Below, piece after piece: positions 7,268 to 14,956 of a DNA stretch of 55,573 nt. This DNA comes from Nanobdellota archaeon (GTDB lineage Archaea; Nanoarchaeota; Nanoarchaeia; Woesearchaeales; GW2011-AR9): assembly GCA_002687775.1 (NCBI GenBank), contig NZBF01000005.1:1-55573 (forward strand). Direction: 5' to 3'. How positions within the stretch are numbered: position 1 is the first letter of the stretch; the number at the start of each line of letters is the position of its first letter. Made by a program: the position numbers and the translations under genes. The notes beneath the pieces are model-generated. The model saw only the letters and a program-made list of their open reading frames with translations, was not told the DNA's origin and did not search any database.

Positions 7268-7468
7268 ATGGAATTAGGAACATACCAACATTTCAAAGGA
7301 AACAAATACGAAGTCATCGGTATTGGAAAACACAGTGAAACACAGGAAGAATTAGTTATTTACAAAGCACTGTATGGAGAAAACCAAATTTGGATAAGAC
7401 CAAAGGAAATGTTTCTTGGAAAGAAAATAATTGATGGGAAAGAAGTTCAACGATTTACTAAAATCTAG
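7268..7468 (+). CDS. DUF1653 domain protein
   Basis: The 66-residue protein matches the DUF1653 pattern. It opens GTYQHFKGNKYEVIGIGKHS, has a central EELVIYKALYG strand pair, then WIRPKEMF and a closing GKEVQRFTKI. DUF1653 proteins are small single-domain beta proteins, widespread in bacteria and some archaea, with no firmly known function. The gene follows the radical SAM gene on the same strand and probably shares its transcript. Its last four bases overlap the end of the convergent gene at 7465-7743. Confidence 0.85.
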   Translation: MELGTYQHFKGNKYEVIGIGKHSETQEELVIYKALYGENQIWIRPKEMFLGKKIIDGKEVQRFTKI

Positions 7469-7743
7469 TACTTATTATACTTCCCTCTTTCTTTCCGTGG
7501 TAATAACGGAATAAAATGCATTAAATCAAAAATATACATATAACAAACCATATCATCATGATGCCTATTTTCATTAATCATGTCAGATAATCTATCAGCC
7601 TCTGCTTTAATTACTGGATAAATTTCTAGATAACGAGAATCTTTTAGATCAATAGGAACTTCTCTTGTTTTCACACGTTGCACTCGCTCGTCTAATCGTA
7701 ATGGTTCATAATCTTTGGGCAGCTTAAATGCAGGAAATGGCAT
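7465..7743 (-). CDS. Hypothetical protein, 92 residues
   Basis: This is a small soluble protein with a Pro-rich start (MPFPAFKLPKDYEP), a charged middle and a Met/His/Tyr-rich helix near the C-terminus. No family is recognised. It starts 2 bp after the stop of the 507-residue gene at 7746-9269 on the same strand, so the two are almost certainly one operon and may act together. Confidence 0.65.
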   Translation of the reverse strand: MPFPAFKLPKDYEPLRLDERVQRVKTREVPIDLKDSRYLEIYPVIKAEADRLSDMINENRHHDDMVCYMYIFDLMHFIPLLPRKERGKYNKY

Positions 7744-7745
7744 GA

Positions 7746-9269
7746 CTAGGTATCAGGTAATAATTGTGTAACTAATTGTGGATTAGGATCCTGTCCTTGC
7801 AGTAACCGAAAGTACTCATGCAAATAAACTCCCTCAACATTTGCAGGGTCAACAGTTAAGCTGTATTGACCATTTTCTTCAATAATAGCTCCCCGCTCGA
7901 CAAGAACATCAAAAGTTCGACTAAACCTTCGAAAATCAGACTTACTTACTTGACCCCGAACATTAGTTCTGAAAGTACGCTGGGAGGTCCTAATTTCTCC
8001 CTGATATGCAGCATTTGGTCCCTCTGTTAGTCCTTTAATAATTCCTGCAGGTAATGATACTCGTTCAAGCAATGCGCTACGATAAGCACCAATATCAACT
8101 TGATCAGAAATAATCCTTCCATCGACAATTTTCTCATTGAACAAACTATGTTTTAAAGCCGCTAATGATTCAAAACTTGCATAATCAGCTAATCGTTGTT
8201 CAATCCCGTAAATTGTACGTAAAACATCACGTGTTCTGAAATCAGATTCAATATGGGTTCGAACAACCAGCATAGTAGAACAGAATTTGCTAAAAGCACT
8301 GGGCCTATAGGTCAAAACACCTGGATTCGTTTTTACAAGACGCGGAACAGACCTCTCTGACCCAGTGGCCTGTGCAAGGGCCCAATACCTATCTTCAAAA
8401 GTTTCCAAAGTCTGCTCATCAACATAATTCTGAGCAATTTCTTCTGGAAGATCAAACATTACTTGCAAAAATTCTAACCTTTCTTCACTTAAATCAGCAG
8501 AACTTGTGGGAACGGAAGGTTCCCCAATTAATGTCATAAATTTCGGATCGACCCGTACTGGCTTAGGGGTTTGTGCTTGTGGCTCCACTATGACATGACG
8601 AGTCATCACACGCTTAATACCAATCAACTGTTCATTTTTGATATATCCCTTAGATTTAAGTTCCTTGGCTGCAGCTGGGATACGTTCATAAATGTCGTCA
8701 GAAAATTCTGGATGAGCAAGTAAATTAGTAATTCCTGGAAGATCTCCCAATTCATCGATTCTGTCATCATCAACAAGCTGTTGAACTTCTGAAATGAAGT
8801 AGCTAGAAAATGTTCTTTGGACCGGTTCATTCATGGTTTTTCTACCCGATTCACTCCAAGCTGCGCGTACCAAGTCTGTTAAATTCTCACGAAAGTTATT
8901 TTTGTCAGTCTCTAACTTTGCTTTTCCAAACAACTCAAGGTCAAGTATTTCCTTATTGTGTGCTCGTCTCATTGCATAATTTGAGTATACTTCAGCACGA
9001 ACCAAATCGTAATCACCAATCAAAAGAGTTCTGCCAACCCACACCTGCAAATATAAATCCAGCGCAGCATTAACTTCGACACATCGTTGCCTTTTCTTTT
9101 CATTTTTTTCTAAATCAGCAATAGCTCCATCATATGATCTCTTGAGATCACGCACAGCGTCATGCTGATCAACCAACTTTTCCAATCTCACTGCTACTGC
9201 TTCGTCAAACTGTTCTTCACGCTGCTCTCGAGCCGCTTCATATTCCGCGAATGATCTCACATTTCCCAT
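7746..9269 (-). CDS. Hypothetical helical protein, 507 residues
   Basis: The protein opens with a charged helical stretch (AEYEAAREQREEQFDEA) likely to form a coiled coil, followed by a mostly helical soluble body and no membrane segment. A repeated short pattern around residues 265-300 (LSEERLEFLQVMFDLP) looks like a UBA- or marR-like three-helix unit, without certainty. The C-terminal region (IIEENGQYSLTVDPANV) looks like a winged-helix wing. I cannot name a family. It is transcribed with the 92-residue gene behind it, and its start region faces the tRNA-Ala gene. Confidence 0.65.
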   Translation of the reverse strand: MGNVRSFAEYEAAREQREEQFDEAVAVRLEKLVDQHDAVRDLKRSYDGAIADLEKNEKKRQRCVEVNAALDLYLQVWVGRTLLIGDYDLVRAEVYSNYAMRRAHNKEILDLELFGKAKLETDKNNFRENLTDLVRAAWSESGRKTMNEPVQRTFSSYFISEVQQLVDDDRIDELGDLPGITNLLAHPEFSDDIYERIPAAAKELKSKGYIKNEQLIGIKRVMTRHVIVEPQAQTPKPVRVDPKFMTLIGEPSVPTSSADLSEERLEFLQVMFDLPEEIAQNYVDEQTLETFEDRYWALAQATGSERSVPRLVKTNPGVLTYRPSAFSKFCSTMLVVRTHIESDFRTRDVLRTIYGIEQRLADYASFESLAALKHSLFNEKIVDGRIISDQVDIGAYRSALLERVSLPAGIIKGLTEGPNAAYQGEIRTSQRTFRTNVRGQVSKSDFRRFSRTFDVLVERGAIIEENGQYSLTVDPANVEGVYLHEYFRLLQGQDPNPQLVTQLLPDT

Positions 9270-9385
9270 AGGTATACCTACATCTTATCACAATATCTCA
9301 CAGGAAAGCATATTTATAAACTTTTTTCTTATATATGGAGTATATTCAATAAGCTTTAAATAGCAGGTAGTCGGCTTCAAAGGAT

Positions 9386-9487
9386 GGGCTGGTAGTTCAA
9401 TCCGGTACAATATTGCGGAAAAGAGCACTCGCTTGGCTTGCGGGATATTCGGGTTCAAAAGAATATCTGAAATTCCCGGCCAGTCCA
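9386..9487 (+). tRNA. tRNA-Ala (anticodon GGC) with D-loop and T-loop introns
   Basis: Acceptor stem GGGCTGG pairs with CCAGTCC including G3-U70, the alanine identity pair, with discriminator A. Removing 9407-9421 (15 nt, D-loop) and 9460-9473 (14 nt, T-loop 59/60) leaves 73 nt. The spliced D-arm is GUUC-AAUCCGGUA-GAGC, the anticodon arm CUCGC-UUGGCUU-GCGGG and the T-arm UCGGG-UUCAAAU-CCCGG. The D-loop junction has central helix TCCG/CGGA with 3-nt bulges GTA and AAA. The T-loop junction has TTCA/TGAA with bulges AAA and ATT and only a 2-bp inner helix. U37 in place of a purine is unusual. A TATA-like sequence lies near 9353-9360. Confidence 0.93.
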
Positions 9488-9521
9488 TAACATTAATATA
9501 ATCAAAAAAAAACACCTAGTT

Positions 9522-10088
9522 ATGAATGAGCAATTACGCAAGCACTTAGTTGAAATGCTTACAAAGACTATCCAAGTTCTTGAAAAAAGAGAAGACAAAG
9601 ATGTATTTCAACTCAAAGAACTAAGTGAACAGACAATTAAGGACGCGTCAACCCACCAAGATATTGATGCTGTGCAAATTGCCATCATTATTTATTCATT
9701 GTACAAAGTCATCAAAGATTTTCCAGAAGACGATTACCAGAGATTGTACAAGCATCTTATCAAAGCGAAAACAAATTTACAGAGGAAAGAATTTCAAAGA
9801 TATAATCAAAACATAAAATCTATTTTCTCAACTATCAGAACTTGTAACGCTAAAATTTGTAAAGCGGACCGATCTAAACAATATGCCCAGGAAGTGTTCC
9901 ACGCAGCAAGAATAAAGAAAGGAGTTTCATTGTTCAAATACGGTCTATCGATTGGAAGAGCTGCACAAATCATGGGCCTTAGTAGATGGGATCTAATGAA
10001 TTTTATTGGGAAAACTAAGATCTTGGAAGAATTCCCTGAAGTGTCATCAAAAAAGAGGCTCAGTTACGCACTGAAAATATTTTCATGA
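9522..10088 (+). CDS. Putative antitoxin with UPF0175-like HTH, upstream of a PIN protein
   Basis: The 188-residue protein is helical. Its C-terminal third carries LFKYGLSIGRAAQIMGLSRW followed by DLMNFIGK, which closely follows the HTH core of the UPF0175 antitoxin family (GRAAELAGMSRxEF). The N-terminal 120 residues are an extra helical domain not seen in the short UPF0175 proteins. The stop codon overlaps the start of the PIN gene (ATGA at 10085-10088), so translation is coupled. A DNA-binding antitoxin that represses its own operon and neutralises the next product is the likely role. Confidence 0.75.
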   Translation: MNEQLRKHLVEMLTKTIQVLEKREDKDVFQLKELSEQTIKDASTHQDIDAVQIAIIIYSLYKVIKDFPEDDYQRLYKHLIKAKTNLQRKEFQRYNQNIKSIFSTIRTCNAKICKADRSKQYAQEVFHAARIKKGVSLFKYGLSIGRAAQIMGLSRWDLMNFIGKTKILEEFPEVSSKKRLSYALKIFS

Positions 10089-10774
10089 AATCGCTTTGTT
10101 TTGATTCTGGACCTATTATCTCATTAGCGATGGGAAGACTCCTTTGGATTTTAAAACCACTTAAGGAACATTTTGGCGGGAAATTTTACATTACTCCATC
10201 AGTACGAAGAGAACTTGTCGAACGTCCACTAAAAATAAAACGATTCCAATTTGAAGCTCTAGAAGTTATCAAGCTGTTGAAGGAAGGAGTAATTGAAGTG
10301 TATGATACTATTCCGCAAAATATTGCCAACAAACTTGACCATATGGCTAATAAGACCTACACACGTGATGGTCGACCTCTTAAGATAATTCATTCTGGTG
10401 AAATTGAAACGGTTGCGTGTGCCATGGCACTCAAAAATCATGGAATTGTCATGGATGAACGCACAACTAGATTATTGATTGAAAAACCGACTCAGCTAAA
10501 GAAACTTCTCGGAAGAAGGTTACACACATCTGTTCAACCTATACCCCAAAACATCAAAGAATTCACCACTTTTGTAGGCAAGATAAAAATTATTCGGTCG
10601 ATTGAGTTAGTGGCAGCAGCGTATAAGTTAGGCATCCTGAACGATTACATCCCTGCGTTGAGAAATGGAAAAAGTACATTATTGGACGCAGTTCTATGGG
10701 GAACAAAATATAACGGATGTGCAGTTACTGAGAACGAAATTTTAGAAATTAAAAAGACTCTTCTTACTTCTTGA
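10085..10774 (+). CDS. PIN-like nuclease, probable toxin
   Basis: The 229-residue protein starts with the PIN-type strand CFDSGPIISLA, the first acidic residue being Asp7. A conserved serine/glutamate pair follows in the middle (HSGEIETVACAMAL), then VMDERTTR, matching the SGE and DDxxAR positions of PIN-like proteins linked to UPF0175 antitoxins. The C-terminal 70 residues are an added helical tail. RNA cleavage by a Mg-dependent acidic cluster is inferred from family. The 4-bp overlap with the upstream HTH gene supports a toxin-antitoxin module. Confidence 0.8.
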   Translation: MKSLCFDSGPIISLAMGRLLWILKPLKEHFGGKFYITPSVRRELVERPLKIKRFQFEALEVIKLLKEGVIEVYDTIPQNIANKLDHMANKTYTRDGRPLKIIHSGEIETVACAMALKNHGIVMDERTTRLLIEKPTQLKKLLGRRLHTSVQPIPQNIKEFTTFVGKIKIIRSIELVAAAYKLGILNDYIPALRNGKSTLLDAVLWGTKYNGCAVTENEILEIKKTLLTS

Positions 10775-10805
10775 GCACCGTAATAATGGCCGTGCCCCAG
10801 TGCTC
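10773..10805 (+). terminator. Hairpin over the stop of the PIN gene
   Basis: GAGCAC (10773-10778) pairs with GTGCTC (10800-10805) around an inner GGC-CGT-GCC hairpin. It begins inside the PIN gene stop codon. No T-run follows directly, so it may be an RNA-end or stability structure rather than an archaeal terminator. Confidence 0.35.
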
Positions 10806-10853
10806 TACCTTACTACGTAAAATATTTAAAGAATTTAGCTTTCTTTGCTTCAA

Positions 10854-11039
10854 ATGAAGAAGTGTATCATATGTGAAGATCAGGCTGCTTTTAAGATACG
10901 CAGTAGCTCAGAATTCTATTGCCCACCCTGCGCAACTGAAAATTTCAGCGATGTTTCTTTATTGGAATCTATTGAATATCAAGCGCAGCAATTGAAAGAA
11001 ATTATTGACAAGATGAACGAACATGACTCAGGAAATTAA
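10854..11039 (+). CDS. Small zinc-ribbon protein
   Basis: Starting at MKKCIICEDQ, the 61-residue protein has two CxxC pairs (CIIC near residue 4 and CPPC near 25) separated by a short beta hairpin, the layout of a zinc ribbon. A charged helix follows. A TTG three codons upstream could serve as start, but ATG 10854 is more plausible. It overlaps the next gene by 17 bp. Its function is unknown; it may regulate or assist the membrane protease encoded next. Confidence 0.75.
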   Translation: MKKCIICEDQAAFKIRSSSEFYCPPCATENFSDVSLLESIEYQAQQLKEIIDKMNEHDSGN

Positions 11040-11613
11040 ATTAGGTTTCATACGAACCTCGCATAAAGAATTGGTTGACATTGTTAAAGCGTGGATTGTT
11101 ATTTCATTGGCTTTTGCTATTGTTATGAGTGCAGGATTTAACAATATCATAACTAATTTTATTGTTGCAGCAATTACAGTTGGAATTGGATTTTTGTTAC
11201 ACGAACTCGCGCATAAATTGGTAGCTCAAAAATACGGTTGCGCTGCAGAATTTCGATCATTTGATCAGATGCTTTTTTTTGCATTAGCCCTCTCTCTTTT
11301 AGGATTTGTTTTCGCAGCACCAGGAGCTGTAATGATTTATGGTAATGTCACAAGAAGAGAAAATGGAAAAATAAGTGTGGCAGGTCCGTTAACCAACTAT
11401 GTCCTTGCTGGATTATTCTACGGCGTAGGTTTGTTAGTTCCAGGATCCATGGCACGATTAATTTCTTTGTATGGATTTCAAATTAACATTTGGTTAGGTT
11501 TGTTTAATCTTATTCCATTTTGGAATTTTGATGGAAAGAAAATTTTGTACTGGAACAGGAATATATGGGGAATAATGGTTCTAATAGGCGTATTTTTTAT
11601 GTTCTTTTTCTAA
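11023..11613 (+). CDS. Site-2-protease-like (M50) membrane metalloprotease
   Basis: The 196-residue integral membrane protein contains the zinc motif HELAH (His60-His64) inside a membrane segment, and the second M50 motif as NLIPFWNFDGKK, in which the Asp provides the third zinc ligand. This is the compact archaeal S2P type without a PDZ domain. It should cleave membrane-embedded substrates such as anchored regulators or signal-peptide remnants. It follows and overlaps a zinc-ribbon gene, suggesting coupled translation. Confidence 0.88.
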   Translation: MTQEIKLGFIRTSHKELVDIVKAWIVISLAFAIVMSAGFNNIITNFIVAAITVGIGFLLHELAHKLVAQKYGCAAEFRSFDQMLFFALALSLLGFVFAAPGAVMIYGNVTRRENGKISVAGPLTNYVLAGLFYGVGLLVPGSMARLISLYGFQINIWLGLFNLIPFWNFDGKKILYWNRNIWGIMVLIGVFFMFFF

Positions 11614-11614
11614 A

Positions 11615-11788
11615 TTATTTATCATAGAGAACTACCAAATCAATAACTATGGTTGCAGATAAATCTACGGCAACAACAATCCAGTCACTAAGAATAAAAC
11701 TTCCACGGTAAGTATTCGCAAATAAAAGATAAAGTAACGCAAGAGAACTAATAATTAAAGAAAGACCGAGTAGCTTACCATTCTTCAT
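11615..11788 (-). CDS. Small two-helix membrane protein
   Basis: The 57-residue product starts MKNGKLLGLS and has two hydrophobic segments (about LIISSLALLYLLF and WIVVAVDLSATIVIDLVV). Its start overlaps the stop of the upstream mini-gene at 11785-11874 (ATGA), which supports both being translated. It is convergent with the M50 protease, with one base between the stop codons. No family is recognised. Confidence 0.55.
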   Translation of the reverse strand: MKNGKLLGLSLIISSLALLYLLFANTYRGSFILSDWIVVAVDLSATIVIDLVVLYDK

Positions 11789-11874
11789 TTAACCACCTGA
11801 TACAGAATCATACCAACAGTAAACAGAATAGCAGCAATTCCAACCAGATAGGCAATTATTTGTAAGGTTTTCAT
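11785..11874 (-). CDS. Single-helix micropeptide
   Basis: The 29-residue peptide begins MKTLQIIAYL and continues as one hydrophobic helix ending LYQVVK. It overlaps the following gene by 4 bp. A TATA-like sequence (TTTTATATC on the minus strand, about 11895-11903) lies about 25 bp upstream, so a leaderless message starting at this ATG is plausible. The function is unknown. Confidence 0.5.
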   Translation of the reverse strand: MKTLQIIAYLVGIAAILFTVGMILYQVVK

Positions 11875-11993
11875 TTTTACTAATTATATCTCAAAATGAT
11901 ATAAAACTATCGGTAGTATGAGAATTATGCTCCAACAAAACACTTATTTTTATCCTCGACAAAACACTGTTTTATCGTCGAAAACGGGGAAAG

Positions 11994-12068
11994 TTATATA
12001 TAGTTCATTATCTTTTCTCCGTCGATAAAGGTGTTTTTAGCGACTATAAGAAAACAGTTGTTTTCTTA
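11994..12068 (+). promoter_or_regulatory. Promoter and two-hairpin leader of the zinc-ribbon gene
   Basis: A TATA-like box TTATATATA (11994-12002) predicts a start of transcription near 12022. There GTCG (12021-12024) pairs with CGAC (12041-12044). It is followed by a 10-bp palindromic hairpin, TAAGAAAACA (12047-12056) with TGTTTTCTTA (12059-12068). A GGGAG Shine-Dalgarno-like sequence then precedes ATG 12093. Upstream, 11956-11981 contains a further CGAC/GTCG hairpin. Confidence 0.45.
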
Positions 12069-12092
12069 ACATGTAAAAAAAAAGGGAGTGTG

Positions 12093-12225
12093 ATGGAAAA
12101 CGAAACAGCACGTCTTTCAGGAAGTTAAAAAATTTAAAATACAACGGGCATGCAAAGGATGCGGAGATCGTATCGTTGTTGAGAATGCAAACCGTTATTA
12201 TTGCCGCGGTTGTCGTGGTTACTAA
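12093..12225 (+). pseudogene. Zinc-ribbon mini-protein with a +1 frame break
   Basis: ATG 12093, preceded by GGGAG, reads MENETARLSGS and stops. The +1 frame, entered anywhere around 12112-12115, continues FQEVKKFKIQ, then RACKGCGDRI, VVENANRYYC and RGCRGY before a stop at 12223-12225. This frame has two CxxC pairs typical of a zinc ribbon and no start codon of its own, because a TGA lies just upstream. The break is a recent frameshift, a sequencing error or programmed frameshifting. The intact product would be about 44 residues. The good Shine-Dalgarno and clear zinc ribbon argue for a real gene. Confidence 0.6.
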
Positions 12226-12264
12226 TTCTTTTTTTTATTTTTTTAATGTGATACTTAGATTTAT

Positions 12265-12507
12265 TTAGAAATACTGATTAATTTTATTACTTTCCCTTCT
12301 TCCCTCATTGAATATGTACAAAGCGTCGAAAGGTGTCGGAATCATCACAGCTGCTTTCACTCTTTGTAAAAAATCATCATCACCTTGCAACACTGTTCTT
12401 TTTCCTATCTGATAAAAAGCAGTCTTACCTACATAAGAAACTAAAACTGCGAAAGCCATTGCCCTTGGTATCGCATCAACTAATAGTTCTAATGACTCTG
12501 GTCTCAT
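12265..12507 (-). CDS. Hypothetical protein, 80 residues
   Basis: This small protein has an amphipathic or weakly hydrophobic helix (AIPRAMAFAVLVSYVG) and a charged C-terminus (NEGRRESNKINQYF). No family is recognised. It lies between the zinc-ribbon frame-break gene and tRNA-Phe, and its length with no competing frame is the main evidence for coding. Confidence 0.5.
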   Translation of the reverse strand: MRPESLELLVDAIPRAMAFAVLVSYVGKTAFYQIGKRTVLQGDDDFLQRVKAAVMIPTPFDALYIFNEGRRESNKINQYF

Positions 12508-12569
12508 TTAAATAACTCCACAAAAAAATGATTCATCAAGTAAAGAAAACTCGAGAATATAAAAAAGTA

Positions 12570-12664
12570 TGGGTCTGATGGGATTTGAACCCATGACATC
12601 ACGATCTTCAGTCGTGCGCTCTCCATAGCCGAAGATAAAACTTCACAGGCTGAGCTACAGACCC
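12570..12664 (-). tRNA. tRNA-Phe (anticodon GAA) with a D-loop intron
   Basis: Acceptor GGGTCTG pairs with CAGACCC, discriminator A. The D-stem is GCTC/GAGC, the anticodon arm CACGA-CUGAAGA-UCGUG, the variable loop AUGUC and the T-arm AUGGG-UUCAAAU-CCCAU. The only irregularity is a 21-nt insert in the D-loop at 12625-12645. Its flanks form a clean bulge-helix-bulge: central helix AGCC/GGCT, bulges TGT and ATG, inner helix GAAG/CTTC. Excision restores AGCCUGGGA with the invariant GG and leaves 74 nt. The anticodon loop has no intron. A TATA-like box (GTTATAAAG) lies about 27 bp upstream. Confidence 0.96.
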
Positions 12665-12721
12665 ATTACCTAACAAAAATCCATCAATTCTTTATAACAC
12701 TTTCTCTTTAAGCACGAGCAC

Positions 12722-14908
12722 TTAAGTCAACGACCTGCTAATTATCTGCGTTGCGAAAATACTAAATGCCAATATCACAACACCTGCAATTATCGAATAT
12801 AACATTGGACTCTTAATTAAATTACTTCCAAGAAGGAATCTTTCCTGTAATTTATCTGAACCGTTCTCAATACCACTTGTTAACACAGTTAGAATATACG
12901 TTAATTGAACCAAATAGACACCAACAATTAACTGAAAATAATACGTTGGTAAACCAATTCCAAACAATTCCATCATACCACCAAACCCACCTACCGAACT
13001 TCCCGTATCGGCAAATGAAGTAAGTTGAGAACTCAGTTTTGTTAATATAGTAGTAACCATCGAAGTAATCCCAACTACGATACCTGAAATGGCTGGAGTC
13101 AAAAATGCAATTTGAGATTTCATGGAAGAGATGATATCTGCCATTAGATCTTTCAACCTTTCATTTACTTTGTGAATTTCTTTAATGTACTGTGCCATCG
13201 ACAACATCGCTTGTGCAGCAGCTTTAGGCCCTTTACGTAAACTTTCCACGAGAACTTTCATTGACGATTCAATAACTTTTGATGGGAAGGAAACTAGAGC
13301 ACCTACTTTCTTATCAAATATTGACCGTTCAACACTCATACCTAACTGAGTTACATTTCTTTCCACCACGTGAAAAAATTGACCTGAGGCAGATTCTTGC
13401 ATAGTTTCAGCAACTTTTGCAAAGGCAATTTCTGCAGGGATACCGTCACCTAATCTATTACCCAGTTGGAACAATGCAGATGAAAATTCATCTTCTAAAC
13501 GTTGCGTTCGTTTTCGAATTTTAAGAACATTCTTCGAACGAAGACGATAATATAAACCGGCCGATAAGGAAAAACTCAGAACAGCGACCAACGAAAGAAT
13601 TGAGGCACCTATACCATAGGGACCCATTTTTTCAGAATCAGAGCAGTCAATATTATCGGGTGGACAGATGTAATCCAAAAATTTGAAATTACCATCTTTG
13701 TCAAATTCCACTTCATAACTTGGATCTAGGGAATGAATTATTAACGGACTAAATCCTATAAGTGCCAAAACAAAAAACACGGCAACGGCAAAAAATGCTG
13801 GATTAATACCTATTTCTATTTTCTTACCTAGATGAATAAGTACGTTCTTAAATTTCTTCAATTGTGGCTGGCTTGATGTATCAGAATCACCGTACCCAGT
13901 CGGACGTTTCGACAGAATCATTCTACCTAAATAATACACACCAAGAGGTAGAGTCACATTATACATCAATGCGATGTAAATTGCAAGATCTGATGCTTTA
14001 GTATCTCCACCGGACATAAAACTCACCATCAATGGGAGGATAACCAACCCAAGAATTGGTAATATAATCCCCATCATATGCAACATGGTCATTGGACTCT
14101 TCAACTCACGGGCATAATTCAACATCTTTTCATACGTGCCAGTAAGAATAACATCCAATGCTTTATCGAGTAATGTTAGCCTACGATCGTTAGATCCTTC
14201 ATATAATGAAGATTCCACGAGATGGAAAGCTTCAACAAATTCTTTGTTCCAGTCTTTCCATTTACTCAAATAATTTTCAGTGGCATCTTTAACGTTAGAA
14301 AATTTTTGTGTTTCAATGTCCCAAATTATTTTTTTCATGTCTAAAGATAATGGAGCAGTTAAATGTTCAGACGCAAATTCAATAGCACGTTCCAAGTTAG
14401 ACGTATGTCTCATGTAGGTAACAAGATAGAAGACACATTGAACCATTTGGTTACTTGCCTTCATACGCCAAGAATTTCCTATAAAACTGGGAATTTTTCG
14501 AAAAATTGCGTGGAACGTGATACCTAAAAAAACGAAATAAACCACAAAGAACGTTTTTTGAAAAATGGCAAACGCAAACAAACCACCAATCATGGTAAAA
14601 AGTAAGGGGAATAATATAGCAAAAGCCATTGCACTCCCAGGAGTAACATTCAAGTGACTCATGTCAATATTTTTCTGAATTTTCTCAGATTTCTTTGGGT
14701 CACTTTTCAAACGCAGTAAAGAATTCGACAGTGCACACATTTTTTCGTACAACGTGTACTTTTTGGGATAGAAATCTTCTTTAAATTGTTTATACTCTCG
14801 AGAAATAATTTGTGGTTCAACTTTGATTTCCGCACCTAATTCATCACGTAGCCTCGCTTTATACTTGGCCACTATTTCCTTATAACTTTGGTCCTCTTTC
14901 CCAGCCAT
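12722..14908 (-). CDS. tadC: TadC/FlaJ-type membrane platform protein of a type IV pilus or secretion system
   Basis: The 728-residue integral membrane protein carries two copies of the T2SSF (GspF-like) fold, each a cytoplasmic helical bundle followed by membrane segments. In the first, hydrophobic stretches include AMAFAILFPLLFTMIGGLF. A second set starts near residue 365 (FFAVAVFFVLALIGF), and the C-terminal cluster ends in YSIIAGVVILAFSIFA. This is the double-domain archaeal form of the inner-membrane platform that works with a hexameric ATPase to assemble pilin-like filaments. The ATPase gene is 48 bp upstream in the same operon. No pilin gene or prepilin peptidase is nearby. Confidence 0.88.
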   Translation of the reverse strand: MAGKEDQSYKEIVAKYKARLRDELGAEIKVEPQIISREYKQFKEDFYPKKYTLYEKMCALSNSLLRLKSDPKKSEKIQKNIDMSHLNVTPGSAMAFAILFPLLFTMIGGLFAFAIFQKTFFVVYFVFLGITFHAIFRKIPSFIGNSWRMKASNQMVQCVFYLVTYMRHTSNLERAIEFASEHLTAPLSLDMKKIIWDIETQKFSNVKDATENYLSKWKDWNKEFVEAFHLVESSLYEGSNDRRLTLLDKALDVILTGTYEKMLNYARELKSPMTMLHMMGIILPILGLVILPLMVSFMSGGDTKASDLAIYIALMYNVTLPLGVYYLGRMILSKRPTGYGDSDTSSQPQLKKFKNVLIHLGKKIEIGINPAFFAVAVFFVLALIGFSPLIIHSLDPSYEVEFDKDGNFKFLDYICPPDNIDCSDSEKMGPYGIGASILSLVAVLSFSLSAGLYYRLRSKNVLKIRKRTQRLEDEFSSALFQLGNRLGDGIPAEIAFAKVAETMQESASGQFFHVVERNVTQLGMSVERSIFDKKVGALVSFPSKVIESSMKVLVESLRKGPKAAAQAMLSMAQYIKEIHKVNERLKDLMADIISSMKSQIAFLTPAISGIVVGITSMVTTILTKLSSQLTSFADTGSSVGGFGGMMELFGIGLPTYYFQLIVGVYLVQLTYILTVLTSGIENGSDKLQERFLLGSNLIKSPMLYSIIAGVVILAFSIFATQIISRSLT

Positions 14909-14956
14909 GACATCCTCTTTTTATATAAATCAATAAGTCAACGTATTTATATATTT

